Below are positions 57,074-64,000 of a stretch of 64,000 bases of DNA, one piece after another. A model generated the notes under the pieces. The model saw only the letters and a program-made list of their open reading frames with translations. It was not told where the DNA came from and ran no database searches. Numbering within the stretch: position 1 is the stretch's first letter; every line of letters starts with the position of its first letter. Origin of the DNA: JAJFUB01 sp964622325 (GTDB lineage: Bacteria > Armatimonadota > Zipacnadia > Zipacnadales > UBA11051); the NCBI GenBank assembly GCA_964622325.1, contig CAZUOJ010000008.1, positions 9,068 through 73,067 on the forward strand, written 5' to 3'. The translations under genes were made by a program, and so were the position numbers.

Positions 57074-57228
57074 GGCATTTCCTCTTTCTTTTTGGGGCTT
57101 CTTAACTTTATAGCAATTTTTGCGTCTGAGCCCATAATTTTAGCTTCCGGAGAAGCGATGCCTGCAGCCTGTTTAAATTGGGCGTTGCGCAGATACATTG
57201 TGTTTTCTGCTCCAGGCTGCTTAAGATT

Positions 57229-58257
57229 TTAGATTATTAGCGTGGCATCGCCATAACTATAAAAACGATAGCCCCGGCGGATCGCTTCTTGATACGCCTC
57301 TAAAATCCGTTCACGGCCTACAAAAGCTGCTACAAGCACAAGCAAGCTGCTACGAGGGAGATGAAAATTTGTGATCAGCGCGTCAGTGGCGCGAAAGACA
57401 AAGCCAGGCGTGATATACAAATCTGTCATTCCAGAGCCGGGACGAACGCGCTCATTTTCATCCACAATTGTTTCCAGCGTCCGCACAACAGTCGTGCCCA
57501 CGGCCACAATGCGGCCCTGTTGGGCTCGTGTTTCATTGATGATGGCAGCCGCCCTCTCAGAAACAGAATAATATTCCGCGTGCATACGATGATTTTCAAT
57601 GTTTTCGGTTTGAATAGGGCGAAAAGTGCCCAGGCCCACATGCAATGTAAGGCGCGCTATTCTTATGCCTTTTCGTTCCATCTCCTGCAGAAGTTCCGGC
57701 GTGAAATGCAATCCTGCTGTTGGCGCCGCCACAGCACCCGGCACAGCAGCGTATACAGTTTGATAACGCTCGCGATCTTGCGGCTCCGGCTTTTTTCGGC
57801 GAATATAGGGGGGCAAAGGAGTCTGTCCTGCACGTTCCAGCACAGCCCAGAAATCCCCTTCATAATCCAGACGAACGATTCGTCGGCCTTCGGAGCCCAT
57901 AGCCACAATTTCCGCTGTTAATTCCTCGCTAAAAATTAAACGCTCATGAGGCCGGAGACGCCGCGCTGGCTTTGCTAACGCCTCCCACTCTCTATCGCTT
58001 ATTTGACGCAATAACAGCAGCTCCACACGCCCCCCTGTAGCGCGCTGGCCAATCAGGCGCGCGGGAATGACTTTTGTATCATTCAACACGAGGCAATCGC
58101 CGGGCTTCAGATATTCCGGCAAATCCGTAAACATCCTATGTTGTAGCGGCCCTCCGGCTTTCGGAATGACAAGCAGTCGTGATTGTCCCCGCTGGGGCGG
58201 CGGATGCTGCGCAATCAGCTCTTTTGGCAATTCATAATCAAAATCTGAAAGCAACAT
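57229..58257 (-). CDS. queA: tRNA preQ1(34) S-adenosylmethionine ribosyltransferase-isomerase
   Basis: This 342-residue QueA is the penultimate enzyme of queuosine synthesis; it transfers ribose from SAM to preQ1 in tRNA. Motifs are FDYELPKELIAQHPPPQRGQSRLLV, CLVLNDTKVIPARL, AAPTAGLHFTPELL, TLHVGLGTFRPI and the C-terminal NFHLPRSSLLVLVAAFVGRE. The length is standard. The upstream ribosome site is weak. The 245 bases to the next gene are AT-rich and show nothing else that I recognise. Confidence 0.97.
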   Translation of the reverse strand: MLLSDFDYELPKELIAQHPPPQRGQSRLLVIPKAGGPLQHRMFTDLPEYLKPGDCLVLNDTKVIPARLIGQRATGGRVELLLLRQISDREWEALAKPARRLRPHERLIFSEELTAEIVAMGSEGRRIVRLDYEGDFWAVLERAGQTPLPPYIRRKKPEPQDRERYQTVYAAVPGAVAAPTAGLHFTPELLQEMERKGIRIARLTLHVGLGTFRPIQTENIENHRMHAEYYSVSERAAAIINETRAQQGRIVAVGTTVVRTLETIVDENERVRPGSGMTDLYITPGFVFRATDALITNFHLPRSSLLVLVAAFVGRERILEAYQEAIRRGYRFYSYGDATLII

Positions 58258-58502
58258 TTCACATACGCTTAAATGAATGAGAGAAGCGTTAAGAAGTTTT
58301 TTAAAAAGAATGATTGGACTTAAATTATTTTAGCAGGGCATTGTTTGTATTTGTTCCCGTCGAGCAGCAGGACTCCTTGCCGTTGCCTACGAAGCTTTTA
58401 GAATTATATTTGAATTTTAGATTTTGTTTTATATTGTTTGGCTGGAAATAGATTGATACAGGATATAGAAGATAATTTTCAGGAGATAGAGAAGGAGAAA
58501 AC

Positions 58503-59489
58503 ATGCCTCGCCGTCCGGCAGTAATTTATGTTCCGTGGCATATGTATCGTCATTTTCCGGCGGACTTTTCCCGTTGGCGCGAAGCAGCCGTGGGCTTTAA
58601 GGGCTGGGATTACGAGATCAGGCCTCTGGATTTGCGCCAGACATGTCTGGCGCTGATGCATTTTCCGGATACAGGCTTGACGCCAGAAACAGAATATGGG
58701 CCTGATTGCCCTGTGCCCAATGCTCTGGGGACAATAGAATGGATTCCCCGAACAATGGATGTTGTGACATTTCGCATGCCGCGACTCGTGGCGGCAGCCC
58801 GCGCAGCCGGCTTACAAGTGGCGCATATAGGCGTAAGCGGAGGGATATACACACAGGGGCCTATTTGGGAGCGCTGTGTCCAGGAGGCAGGCCCGCCGCC
58901 TCCTGAAGACAGGGATCGAATAGAGATGGATCCGCATGTGGCTGCCCAGCATCTGCGCGATGTGTTTGATTTGCCCCGCCAGACGCTCATGTTGCCCTCG
59001 CAGTACATAGAAATGGACAAGCGGACAAGAACAAAACACACAGGAAGCGCCGCTCGATCTCGCCAGACAGATGCTTGTCGTCCACACATTTCCCCAGCTA
59101 TGGAGGCTGAGGCTCCACGGCCTCCGGCTCTGCCCCCCGAGCTGCTGCCCCAGGGCAATGACATCATTGCTCAACATGCCTGGCAATTGCATCGTTTGCT
59201 CAAAAAGCGCGGCATCACGCATATTATATATTGCGGCTGGGCCCTAAATTGGTGTTTATGGTTCTCCCCTTGCGGCATGTGCGACATGCATCGTAAAGGA
59301 TATTTATGTTCTGCCGTACGAGGCGGCTGTGTGGCGATTGAAAATGCAGAATCGGCAGTGGGCGAGAAAAATCTGGAATATGCTTATTGGAAAACATCCA
59401 CAATGTTTGGCTACATCTTTGATTTGCACGAATTAACACATGCCTTGAGAGAACATGCCGCTGGCAAGCAGGCGGCCAAAAGAAAATAA
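58503..59489 (+). CDS. Isochorismatase-like cysteine hydrolase
   Basis: This 328-residue protein has the layout of the isochorismatase/nicotinamidase fold. LRQTCLALMHFPDTGL occupies the place of the N-terminal catalytic-Asp strand, PRLVAAARAAGLQVAHIG gives the second strand, and RLLKKRGITHIIYCGWALNWCLWFSPCGMCDMHRKGY gives the helix with the nucleophile-type Cys. The match is partial: the N-terminal Asp is not in the usual context, and a 60-residue segment (about 150-215) is inserted. The region 245-285 holds seven cysteines. AGAAGGAG precedes the ATG. The stop overlaps an ATG of the GH32 frame (TAATG). The substrate is unknown. Confidence 0.72.
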   Translation: MPRRPAVIYVPWHMYRHFPADFSRWREAAVGFKGWDYEIRPLDLRQTCLALMHFPDTGLTPETEYGPDCPVPNALGTIEWIPRTMDVVTFRMPRLVAAARAAGLQVAHIGVSGGIYTQGPIWERCVQEAGPPPPEDRDRIEMDPHVAAQHLRDVFDLPRQTLMLPSQYIEMDKRTRTKHTGSAARSRQTDACRPHISPAMEAEAPRPPALPPELLPQGNDIIAQHAWQLHRLLKKRGITHIIYCGWALNWCLWFSPCGMCDMHRKGYLCSAVRGGCVAIENAESAVGEKNLEYAYWKTSTMFGYIFDLHELTHALREHAAGKQAAKRK

Positions 59490-59527
59490 TGAAACACATT
59501 CTTCGTTTTTTCGCCAGAGGAAACGAA

Positions 59528-60910
59528 ATGAGAGATTATTTAGCAGAAGCCACAGCCGCCTTACAGGCCGCTATTCCTGAAGCGGAAGCGGATCCGCGGC
59601 GCCCTGTATTTCATTTTCGGCCGCCGGCGCAATGGACAAATGATCCGAATGGAACAATTTATTATGAAGGCTATTATCATCTCTTCTATCAACATAATCC
59701 GTTTGCGCCAGAATGGGGGCCAATGTTTTGGGGACATGCCCGCAGCCGCAATCTCGTGTATTGGGAGCATTTGCCTCTTGCTCTTGCGCCTTCTCTGGAT
59801 AAAAATGAGACTCATTGTTTCTCGGGCTGTGTAGCTGTTAATGGCCAAAACGAGGCGCTGGCTATCTACACAAGCGTATCAATGCAAAAGGAAGCCGCTG
59901 AAAGGACGCGATACACACGTCCTTTCGAACAATGGGCGGCCGTGAGCACAGATTGGCTTCATTGGGACAAATATGCTGGCAATCCTGTTTTGGCGCCGCC
60001 GCCGGGCTTTCGCGAAGATTGGCGGGATCCTTTTATTTTTCGTCTTGCAGCGCGTACATTTCTTGTCGTCGGAATGTGCGGGCCTGGCACAGCTTTATAT
60101 GAGGCGCAGGATGACACGCTGAAGCGATGGACATTTCGGGGCCTTATCAGCGATGTCAGTGCAGAATGCCCTAATTTCTTTCCCCTAGAAGACAGATTTG
60201 TGTTTCTCTATTCCCCTTTTTCTGCTGTGGAATATCAAATTGGCACATTTAATGCTGAAGATCTGCAATATACGCCCGAACAGCAAGGCTATCTGGATCC
60301 CGGCTATCATAACGGAAATGGCTTTTATGCGTCTAATGTGCTTTTTGATGCGACAGGCCGTTGTATATTGTTTGGCTGGCTAAATGGCTGTGGAGGGCCT
60401 GCTTGGCGAGGCGTCATTTCATTGCCGCGCGAATTGTCGTTGGGCTCCGATGGAGGGCTGCGGCAGCTGCCGGCAAAGGAATTGCAACAATTGCGAGGCG
60501 CTTTTGAAAATGTGCCGGGAATATGGCTTAATCATGAAGCCAGAGAGCTGCCTAATCCGGCCAGCAACAATATAGAAATCCTGCTGCGCTTTTTCCGCTA
60601 TGACAGTCCGACATGTGGCTTAAAATTGTGCTGGGAAGGACATGAGGCGCTTATATGTTTTGACGGCGAAAAATTTTATGCTGCGGGCGTAGAAGGGCCT
60701 TTTGTCCTGCAGCCAAATGAGCCCTTACTGCTACAGATTTTTTGCGATCGCTGTGTGCTGGAAATCTTTGTTAATGAAGGGCGCACATGCATTTCCCGCT
60801 GTATAGAAGCGGGCACAGAGCCTGTCAGAATAGAAGCATTTGCTGAAGGAAAGGCTCATTTAGAAGCACAAATTTATGCAATAAAGCCCATATGGCAAGG
60901 GCATCCATAG
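59528..60910 (+). CDS. Intracellular GH32 beta-fructosidase
   Basis: This 460-residue protein has the five-bladed propeller signature FHFRPPAQWTNDPNG with the nucleophile Asp39, then DWRDPFIF (stabilising Asp near 167) and AECPNFFP (acid/base Glu near 213). The C-terminal beta-sandwich is at 330-455. There is no signal peptide, so it acts inside the cell on sucrose, sucrose 6-phosphate or short fructans. The start at 59528 has AGAGGAAA upstream; an ATG at 59489 overlapping the previous stop is the alternative. With the PfkB kinase at 45392 and the polyol-phosphate genes at 2947-6448 it suggests fructose use (inference). Confidence 0.93.
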   Translation: MRDYLAEATAALQAAIPEAEADPRRPVFHFRPPAQWTNDPNGTIYYEGYYHLFYQHNPFAPEWGPMFWGHARSRNLVYWEHLPLALAPSLDKNETHCFSGCVAVNGQNEALAIYTSVSMQKEAAERTRYTRPFEQWAAVSTDWLHWDKYAGNPVLAPPPGFREDWRDPFIFRLAARTFLVVGMCGPGTALYEAQDDTLKRWTFRGLISDVSAECPNFFPLEDRFVFLYSPFSAVEYQIGTFNAEDLQYTPEQQGYLDPGYHNGNGFYASNVLFDATGRCILFGWLNGCGGPAWRGVISLPRELSLGSDGGLRQLPAKELQQLRGAFENVPGIWLNHEARELPNPASNNIEILLRFFRYDSPTCGLKLCWEGHEALICFDGEKFYAAGVEGPFVLQPNEPLLLQIFCDRCVLEIFVNEGRTCISRCIEAGTEPVRIEAFAEGKAHLEAQIYAIKPIWQGHP

Positions 60911-61034
60911 CGGCACAACTAGAAAGTGTTAAAAGCAGGAAAAACAGCCCAATAACGCCCATAGATTATCTATCCAGATACGCAAGAATCCAGCACAGCT
61001 TTTATTCTGACAAAATGATAAAGGGGCGAGGCGT

Positions 61035-62114
61035 ATGACATCCCGCGAGCGCTTTCATGAGACATTCCGCTTTGGACAGCCAGATCGCGTGTTTATGTAT
61101 CCGCAATGGACATTTAATGAAACACGCCAGCGCTGGATCCGGGAGGGAATGCCTGCTGATGTGCATTTCAACACATATTTTGGCTTTGATCGGATAGAAA
61201 CATTGCCCCTGAATGTAAGCCCGTGGCCGCCACTGGAGACAAAAGTTGTGGAACAAACAGAGCATTGGCAAATCATTGAGGATGAATTGGGCGGGCGCCT
61301 GAAGCGCTGGAGCGATCGGGAAATAGGGATGTCCCAATGGCTTGTGTATCCTATTCGGGGCCGGGAGCAATGGGAAATTTTCAAGCAGCGACTCAATCCC
61401 GAAGCGCCTGTGCGTTATCCAGAATATTGGGAACATGTCAAGCGTTGCTATCGCGAGCGCGATTTTCCGCTGGGCATTCATGCGGGCTCCTATTATGGCT
61501 GGATTCGTAATTGGGTGGGGATGGAGCATTTAGCTTATTGGTATGTGGATTGCCCGGATCTTGTGCATGAAATGACAGAATATATTGCGGATTTTATGTT
61601 GCGGCTGATGGAAAAGGCGCTACAAGAAATTCCGGATTTTGATTTTGCTGTCATGTGGGAAGATATGTGCTACAAGAGCGGGCCGCTGATTTCGCCCAGG
61701 CTGTTTCGCGATTTTATGCTGGAGCCGATGAAGCGCGTTACAAAGAGGCTGCATGAAGCGGGCATTGATATTATTATGGTAGATTGTGACGGCAAAATTG
61801 ATGATTTGTTGCCGCTATGGCTGGAAGCCGGCGTCAATTTTCATTATCCGCTGGAAGTGGCGGCCGGCTGTGATCCGCTGCGTTATCGGGAATTATATGG
61901 CCGGCAGATTTTGCTTATGGGCGGGATAGACAAACGCGCCTTGCGGGAAACATGCACAAAGGCGGATGTGGAGAAGGAAGTGCTCTCTAAGGTGCCGGCC
62001 CTGTGGAAACAAGGCGGCTATGGGCCCTTTGTGGATCATGCCGTGCCGCCTGATGTGAGCTTTGCGAACTTCAAATATTATATTGATCTTGTTAACGAAA
62101 TATGCCGGAATTGA
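61035..62114 (+). CDS. Uroporphyrinogen decarboxylase (URO-D) family protein
   Basis: This 359-residue TIM-barrel protein of the URO-D superfamily has TSRERFHETFRFGQPDRV at the start, then FAVMWEDMCYKSGPLISPRLFRDFMLEPMKRV, GIDIIMVDCDGKIDDLLPLWLEAGVN and a C-terminal RQILLMGGIDKRAL. True HemE begins with a conserved arginine-rich loop that is not seen here. The family also includes corrinoid-dependent methyltransferases (MtaA, CmuA) and uncharacterised members linked to sugar genes. AAGGGGCGAGG precedes the ATG. It lies 124 bases behind GH32. The function is not assigned. Confidence 0.87.
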   Translation: MTSRERFHETFRFGQPDRVFMYPQWTFNETRQRWIREGMPADVHFNTYFGFDRIETLPLNVSPWPPLETKVVEQTEHWQIIEDELGGRLKRWSDREIGMSQWLVYPIRGREQWEIFKQRLNPEAPVRYPEYWEHVKRCYRERDFPLGIHAGSYYGWIRNWVGMEHLAYWYVDCPDLVHEMTEYIADFMLRLMEKALQEIPDFDFAVMWEDMCYKSGPLISPRLFRDFMLEPMKRVTKRLHEAGIDIIMVDCDGKIDDLLPLWLEAGVNFHYPLEVAAGCDPLRYRELYGRQILLMGGIDKRALRETCTKADVEKEVLSKVPALWKQGGYGPFVDHAVPPDVSFANFKYYIDLVNEICRN

Positions 62115-62244
62115 GCTGTTTAGTCCAGCAGCTCCTTTCGGCCTTGAAAGCTGCAGAGAGGCTGGAGCTGTTGGAGCCATAAGAGGCCAATTGCTTTTTA
62201 CGAAGCGCTGTCTGGGAGCTGTTTGTTGATATTCGTACGCCATT

Positions 62245-63054
62245 TTATGGCAAGGCACGGCGATCGCATTGTGCCGGCACATCAATGAGCTTACGCAGAA
62301 TAATTCCGGGCAGCTCTGTTTTCATCAACATTGTCCCGATTAAGACAGCATCCACGCCGGCAGCGGCGAGCCGTTCAATGTCGGCTTTACTATGTATGCC
62401 GCTTTCGCTGACAAGAATAATTTCCGGGGGCACAAGCCGCGCCAGCCGTTCTGTATGCGCCAAATCCACAGTCATTGTCTGCAAATCGCGATTGTTAATG
62501 CCAATGGCCCGCGCCCCCACAGCCAGCGCCTTGAATATGTCGTCCTCATTATGTGTCTCCACAAGCGCTTCCATCCCCAGCTCGTGTGTTAAATCCAGCA
62601 AATCCTGCAGCTGCTTCGTTTCCAAAATAGAGGCAATCAGCAGGACGGCATCCGCCCGAAACAGCCGCGACTGATAAATTTGATAAGGATCTGTGATAAA
62701 ATCTTTGCGCATTACAGGGAGAGCCATATAGCTGCGGGCGCGCCGCAGATATAGCAAATCGCCCTGGAAATAATCTTGCTCCGTCAGGACAGAAATGACG
62801 GCAGCGCCGCCGCCGGCATAATCTTGGGCCAAAGAACGCGGATCAAATATCTCGCGCAAGACGCCCTCGGAGGGGCTGGCGCGCTTTATCTCGGCAATGA
62901 TGCGCACAAAAGGGCCGCGCAGCGCCGCCGTGAAATTGCGGATTCTGTCTTGCATATCCGCCAGCCGCGCTTTAATTTCTTCTAAAGGCATTGCCGCTTT
63001 TTCTTCAGCCAGCCGCTCCTGACGAGCAGCGACAATTTCATCCAGGATTGTCAT
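62245..63054 (-). CDS. trpC: Indole-3-glycerol phosphate synthase
   Basis: This TIM-barrel enzyme closes the indole ring in tryptophan synthesis. Motifs are FVRIIAEIKRASPSEG (catalytic Lys), ISVLTEQDYFQGDL, LPVMRKDFITDPYQIYQSR, AIGINNRDLQTM and LVSESGIHSKADI. From ATG 63054 it is 269 residues, normal length. An in-frame ATG at 63066 lies inside a perfect TATAAT (63063-63068), so 63054 is preferred and the message may have almost no leader. No other trp gene is in the window. It diverges from the Lpt permease gene. Confidence 0.95.
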   Translation of the reverse strand: MTILDEIVAARQERLAEEKAAMPLEEIKARLADMQDRIRNFTAALRGPFVRIIAEIKRASPSEGVLREIFDPRSLAQDYAGGGAAVISVLTEQDYFQGDLLYLRRARSYMALPVMRKDFITDPYQIYQSRLFRADAVLLIASILETKQLQDLLDLTHELGMEALVETHNEDDIFKALAVGARAIGINNRDLQTMTVDLAHTERLARLVPPEIILVSESGIHSKADIERLAAAGVDAVLIGTMLMKTELPGIILRKLIDVPAQCDRRALP

Positions 63055-63062
63055 AGCATTTA

Positions 63063-63068
63063 TCATTA
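63063..63068 (-). promoter_or_regulatory. Candidate -10 box of trpC, leaderless arrangement
   Basis: On the minus strand TATAAT is followed by only about eight bases before the next in-frame ATG (63054), without a Shine-Dalgarno sequence. The -35 region (TGCACA-like) is weak. Confidence 0.4.
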
Positions 63069-63228
63069 TAACAAAAAGGGCTTTTTCGTGTGCATTAAAA
63101 AGCGGGCAACATGCCGAAATTGATGGCTGCCTTCAAGGGATAGCAAGCCAGAGGCTTCCCGATACAAGGAGCTTGCCCGCCCCAAAGAGAAGGAACACGA
63201 TTATAAATAGTTCCGTCTCATTGATAAA

Positions 63229-64000
63229 ATGCCGATGAAAATCCTGGATCGTTATCTCATTAAAGAAATGGCGGGGCCGTTTGTCGGCGGGCTTTTGACA
63301 TTTAGCGTGCTCATCACTGGCCATATGTTGTTTTTGGCGATTGAGACGCTTGTGGAGCGACGTGTTCCCTTGTGGGGGATATTGCGCTATGTGGGCTATC
63401 AATTGCCGGGAGCGACAATAATGGCATTGCCCGTCGCGACATTATTGTCCGTTTCGCTGGCCATGAATCGCCTGGCGCGGGAGCAAGAGATTATAGCCAT
63501 ACGGGCCGCTGGAGCCAGCTTGATGCGGCTTCTGCTGGCTCCTTTGGGCCTCGGCGTTTTTGCTGCCCTTTTGAGTCTGGGGCTCAACAGCGAGGCGGCT
63601 CCACGCGCCCAGCAAGCCGCTTCATCCCTAATGCGTGATGTTGTCTTACAACAGAAAGCGCTCGTTTTTAAGCCCCAACAATTTTGGGATACAGGGCGCG
63701 GCTTGCATCTTTATGTGGAAAGCACAGATCCGCAAAAAAATATCGTGCGGGGATTGTATGTTTTCTCTTTGCGGCCGGAAGGAACGCCCCTTGTGTTGTG
63801 GGCGCCCGAGGCACGCTTTGGCCAGACATCCCTTCATATTCCCCATGGCCGTGTGTATGTGGCTGAGACAAATGGCTCGTTTAGCTGGATGGAAGCCGAG
63901 GCAACAGAAATAGATTTGACGCGCCTTCCTTTGCTGGGCGCGCGTGGAAGCAGCCAGATTAAAGATATGACAATGGCTGAGCTATGGAAAGAGGCCTTTG
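63229..64000 (+). CDS. LptF/LptG (YjgP/YjgQ) family permease, 3' truncated by the window
   Basis: The 257 residues present show the family N-terminus ILDRYLIKEMAGPFVGGLLTF, three membrane segments within residues 15-115, AREQEIIAIRAAGASLMRLL (the cytoplasmic coupling helix region) and the beta-jellyroll periplasmic part from about residue 130 (LQQKALVFKPQQFWDTGRGLHLYV). The frame runs off the window end. LptF and LptG form the membrane part of the LptB2FG exporter that extracts lipopolysaccharide from the inner membrane, so an LPS-type outer membrane is implied. ATG 63235 is an alternative start two codons on. I cannot say whether it is F or G. Confidence 0.93.
   Translation, partial: MPMKILDRYLIKEMAGPFVGGLLTFSVLITGHMLFLAIETLVERRVPLWGILRYVGYQLPGATIMALPVATLLSVSLAMNRLAREQEIIAIRAAGASLMRLLLAPLGLGVFAALLSLGLNSEAAPRAQQAASSLMRDVVLQQKALVFKPQQFWDTGRGLHLYVESTDPQKNIVRGLYVFSLRPEGTPLVLWAPEARFGQTSLHIPHGRVYVAETNGSFSWMEAEATEIDLTRLPLLGARGSSQIKDMTMAELWKEAF

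Noticed and set aside
62112..62133. Hairpin GAGCTG/CAGCTC after the URO-D gene considered as terminator
   Set aside because: Six-bp stem with a ten-base loop and only three Ts following; too weak.
1..64000. tRNA, rRNA, CRISPR, insertion sequence or prophage
   Set aside because: No T-loop-like cloverleaf, no regular spaced repeats and no transposase, integrase or phage protein was seen while reading both strands; a tRNA scan would be needed to be certain.

Overview
This is a 64 kb stretch of a bacterial chromosome from a Gram-negative heterotroph. It carries an LptF/LptG-type permease, a YkuD L,D-transpeptidase, a Tat-exported lipoprotein and many Sec signal peptides. The mix of very large secreted glycosidase-like proteins, DUF4838, two DUF6785-like membrane proteins, two ceramidase-like proteins, Gfo/Idh/MocA, DUF362 and GHL10 is what one meets in Planctomycetota and in candidate phyla such as Sumerlaeota or Hydrogenedentota. 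That placement is an inference from gene content; there is no rRNA gene to settle it. I saw no tRNA, rRNA, CRISPR array, transposase, integrase or phage gene.

Layout: 1-1092 holds the 5' part of a secreted protein on the minus strand, followed by a 0.4 kb cluster of hairpin repeats. 1701-6448 holds a Gfo/Idh/MocA oxidoreductase and a sugar-phosphate operon (class II aldolase, long zinc dehydrogenase, sorbitol-6-phosphate-dehydrogenase-like SDR) closed by a strong terminator. 6645-12784 holds two large secreted glycosidase-like proteins. 12882-18311 holds a YkvA-like protein, uvrA and two glycosyltransferases. 18431-24496 holds a Tat lipoprotein (DUF362), a GH42-like protein and an unknown secreted protein. 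24637-28517 holds a small zinc protein, ligA and a DegT-type aminotransferase.

28800-48141 is mostly carbohydrate and envelope related. It contains a GH39-like protein, a ceramidase-like/amidohydrolase/DUF6785 minus-strand operon, a GNAT, a second DUF6785-like protein, a PGRP-type amidase, a second ceramidase-like protein paired with a secreted beta-helix protein, a ROK-type kinase, an L,D-transpeptidase, and a GHL10 plus PfkB kinase pair. 48348-54002 is housekeeping: a CBS protein, a polytopic membrane protein with presenilin-like motifs, rpoZ with an acidic tail, dnaJ, prmA and rsmE. 54113-64000 holds a DUF4838 protein, queA, an isochorismatase-like hydrolase, GH32, a URO-D-family protein, trpC and a truncated lptF/lptG-type gene.

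Together the genes describe extracellular breakdown of complex glycans and intracellular handling of released sugars (GH32, PfkB and ROK kinases, polyol-phosphate dehydrogenases, aldolase). No classical PTS, ABC or TonB sugar transporter or sugar-responsive regulator is present. The most unusual signal is compositional: the trinucleotide GGT and its complement ACC are almost absent on both strands, in every reading frame and between genes. Synonymous codons appear to be chosen by their neighbours so as to avoid it.
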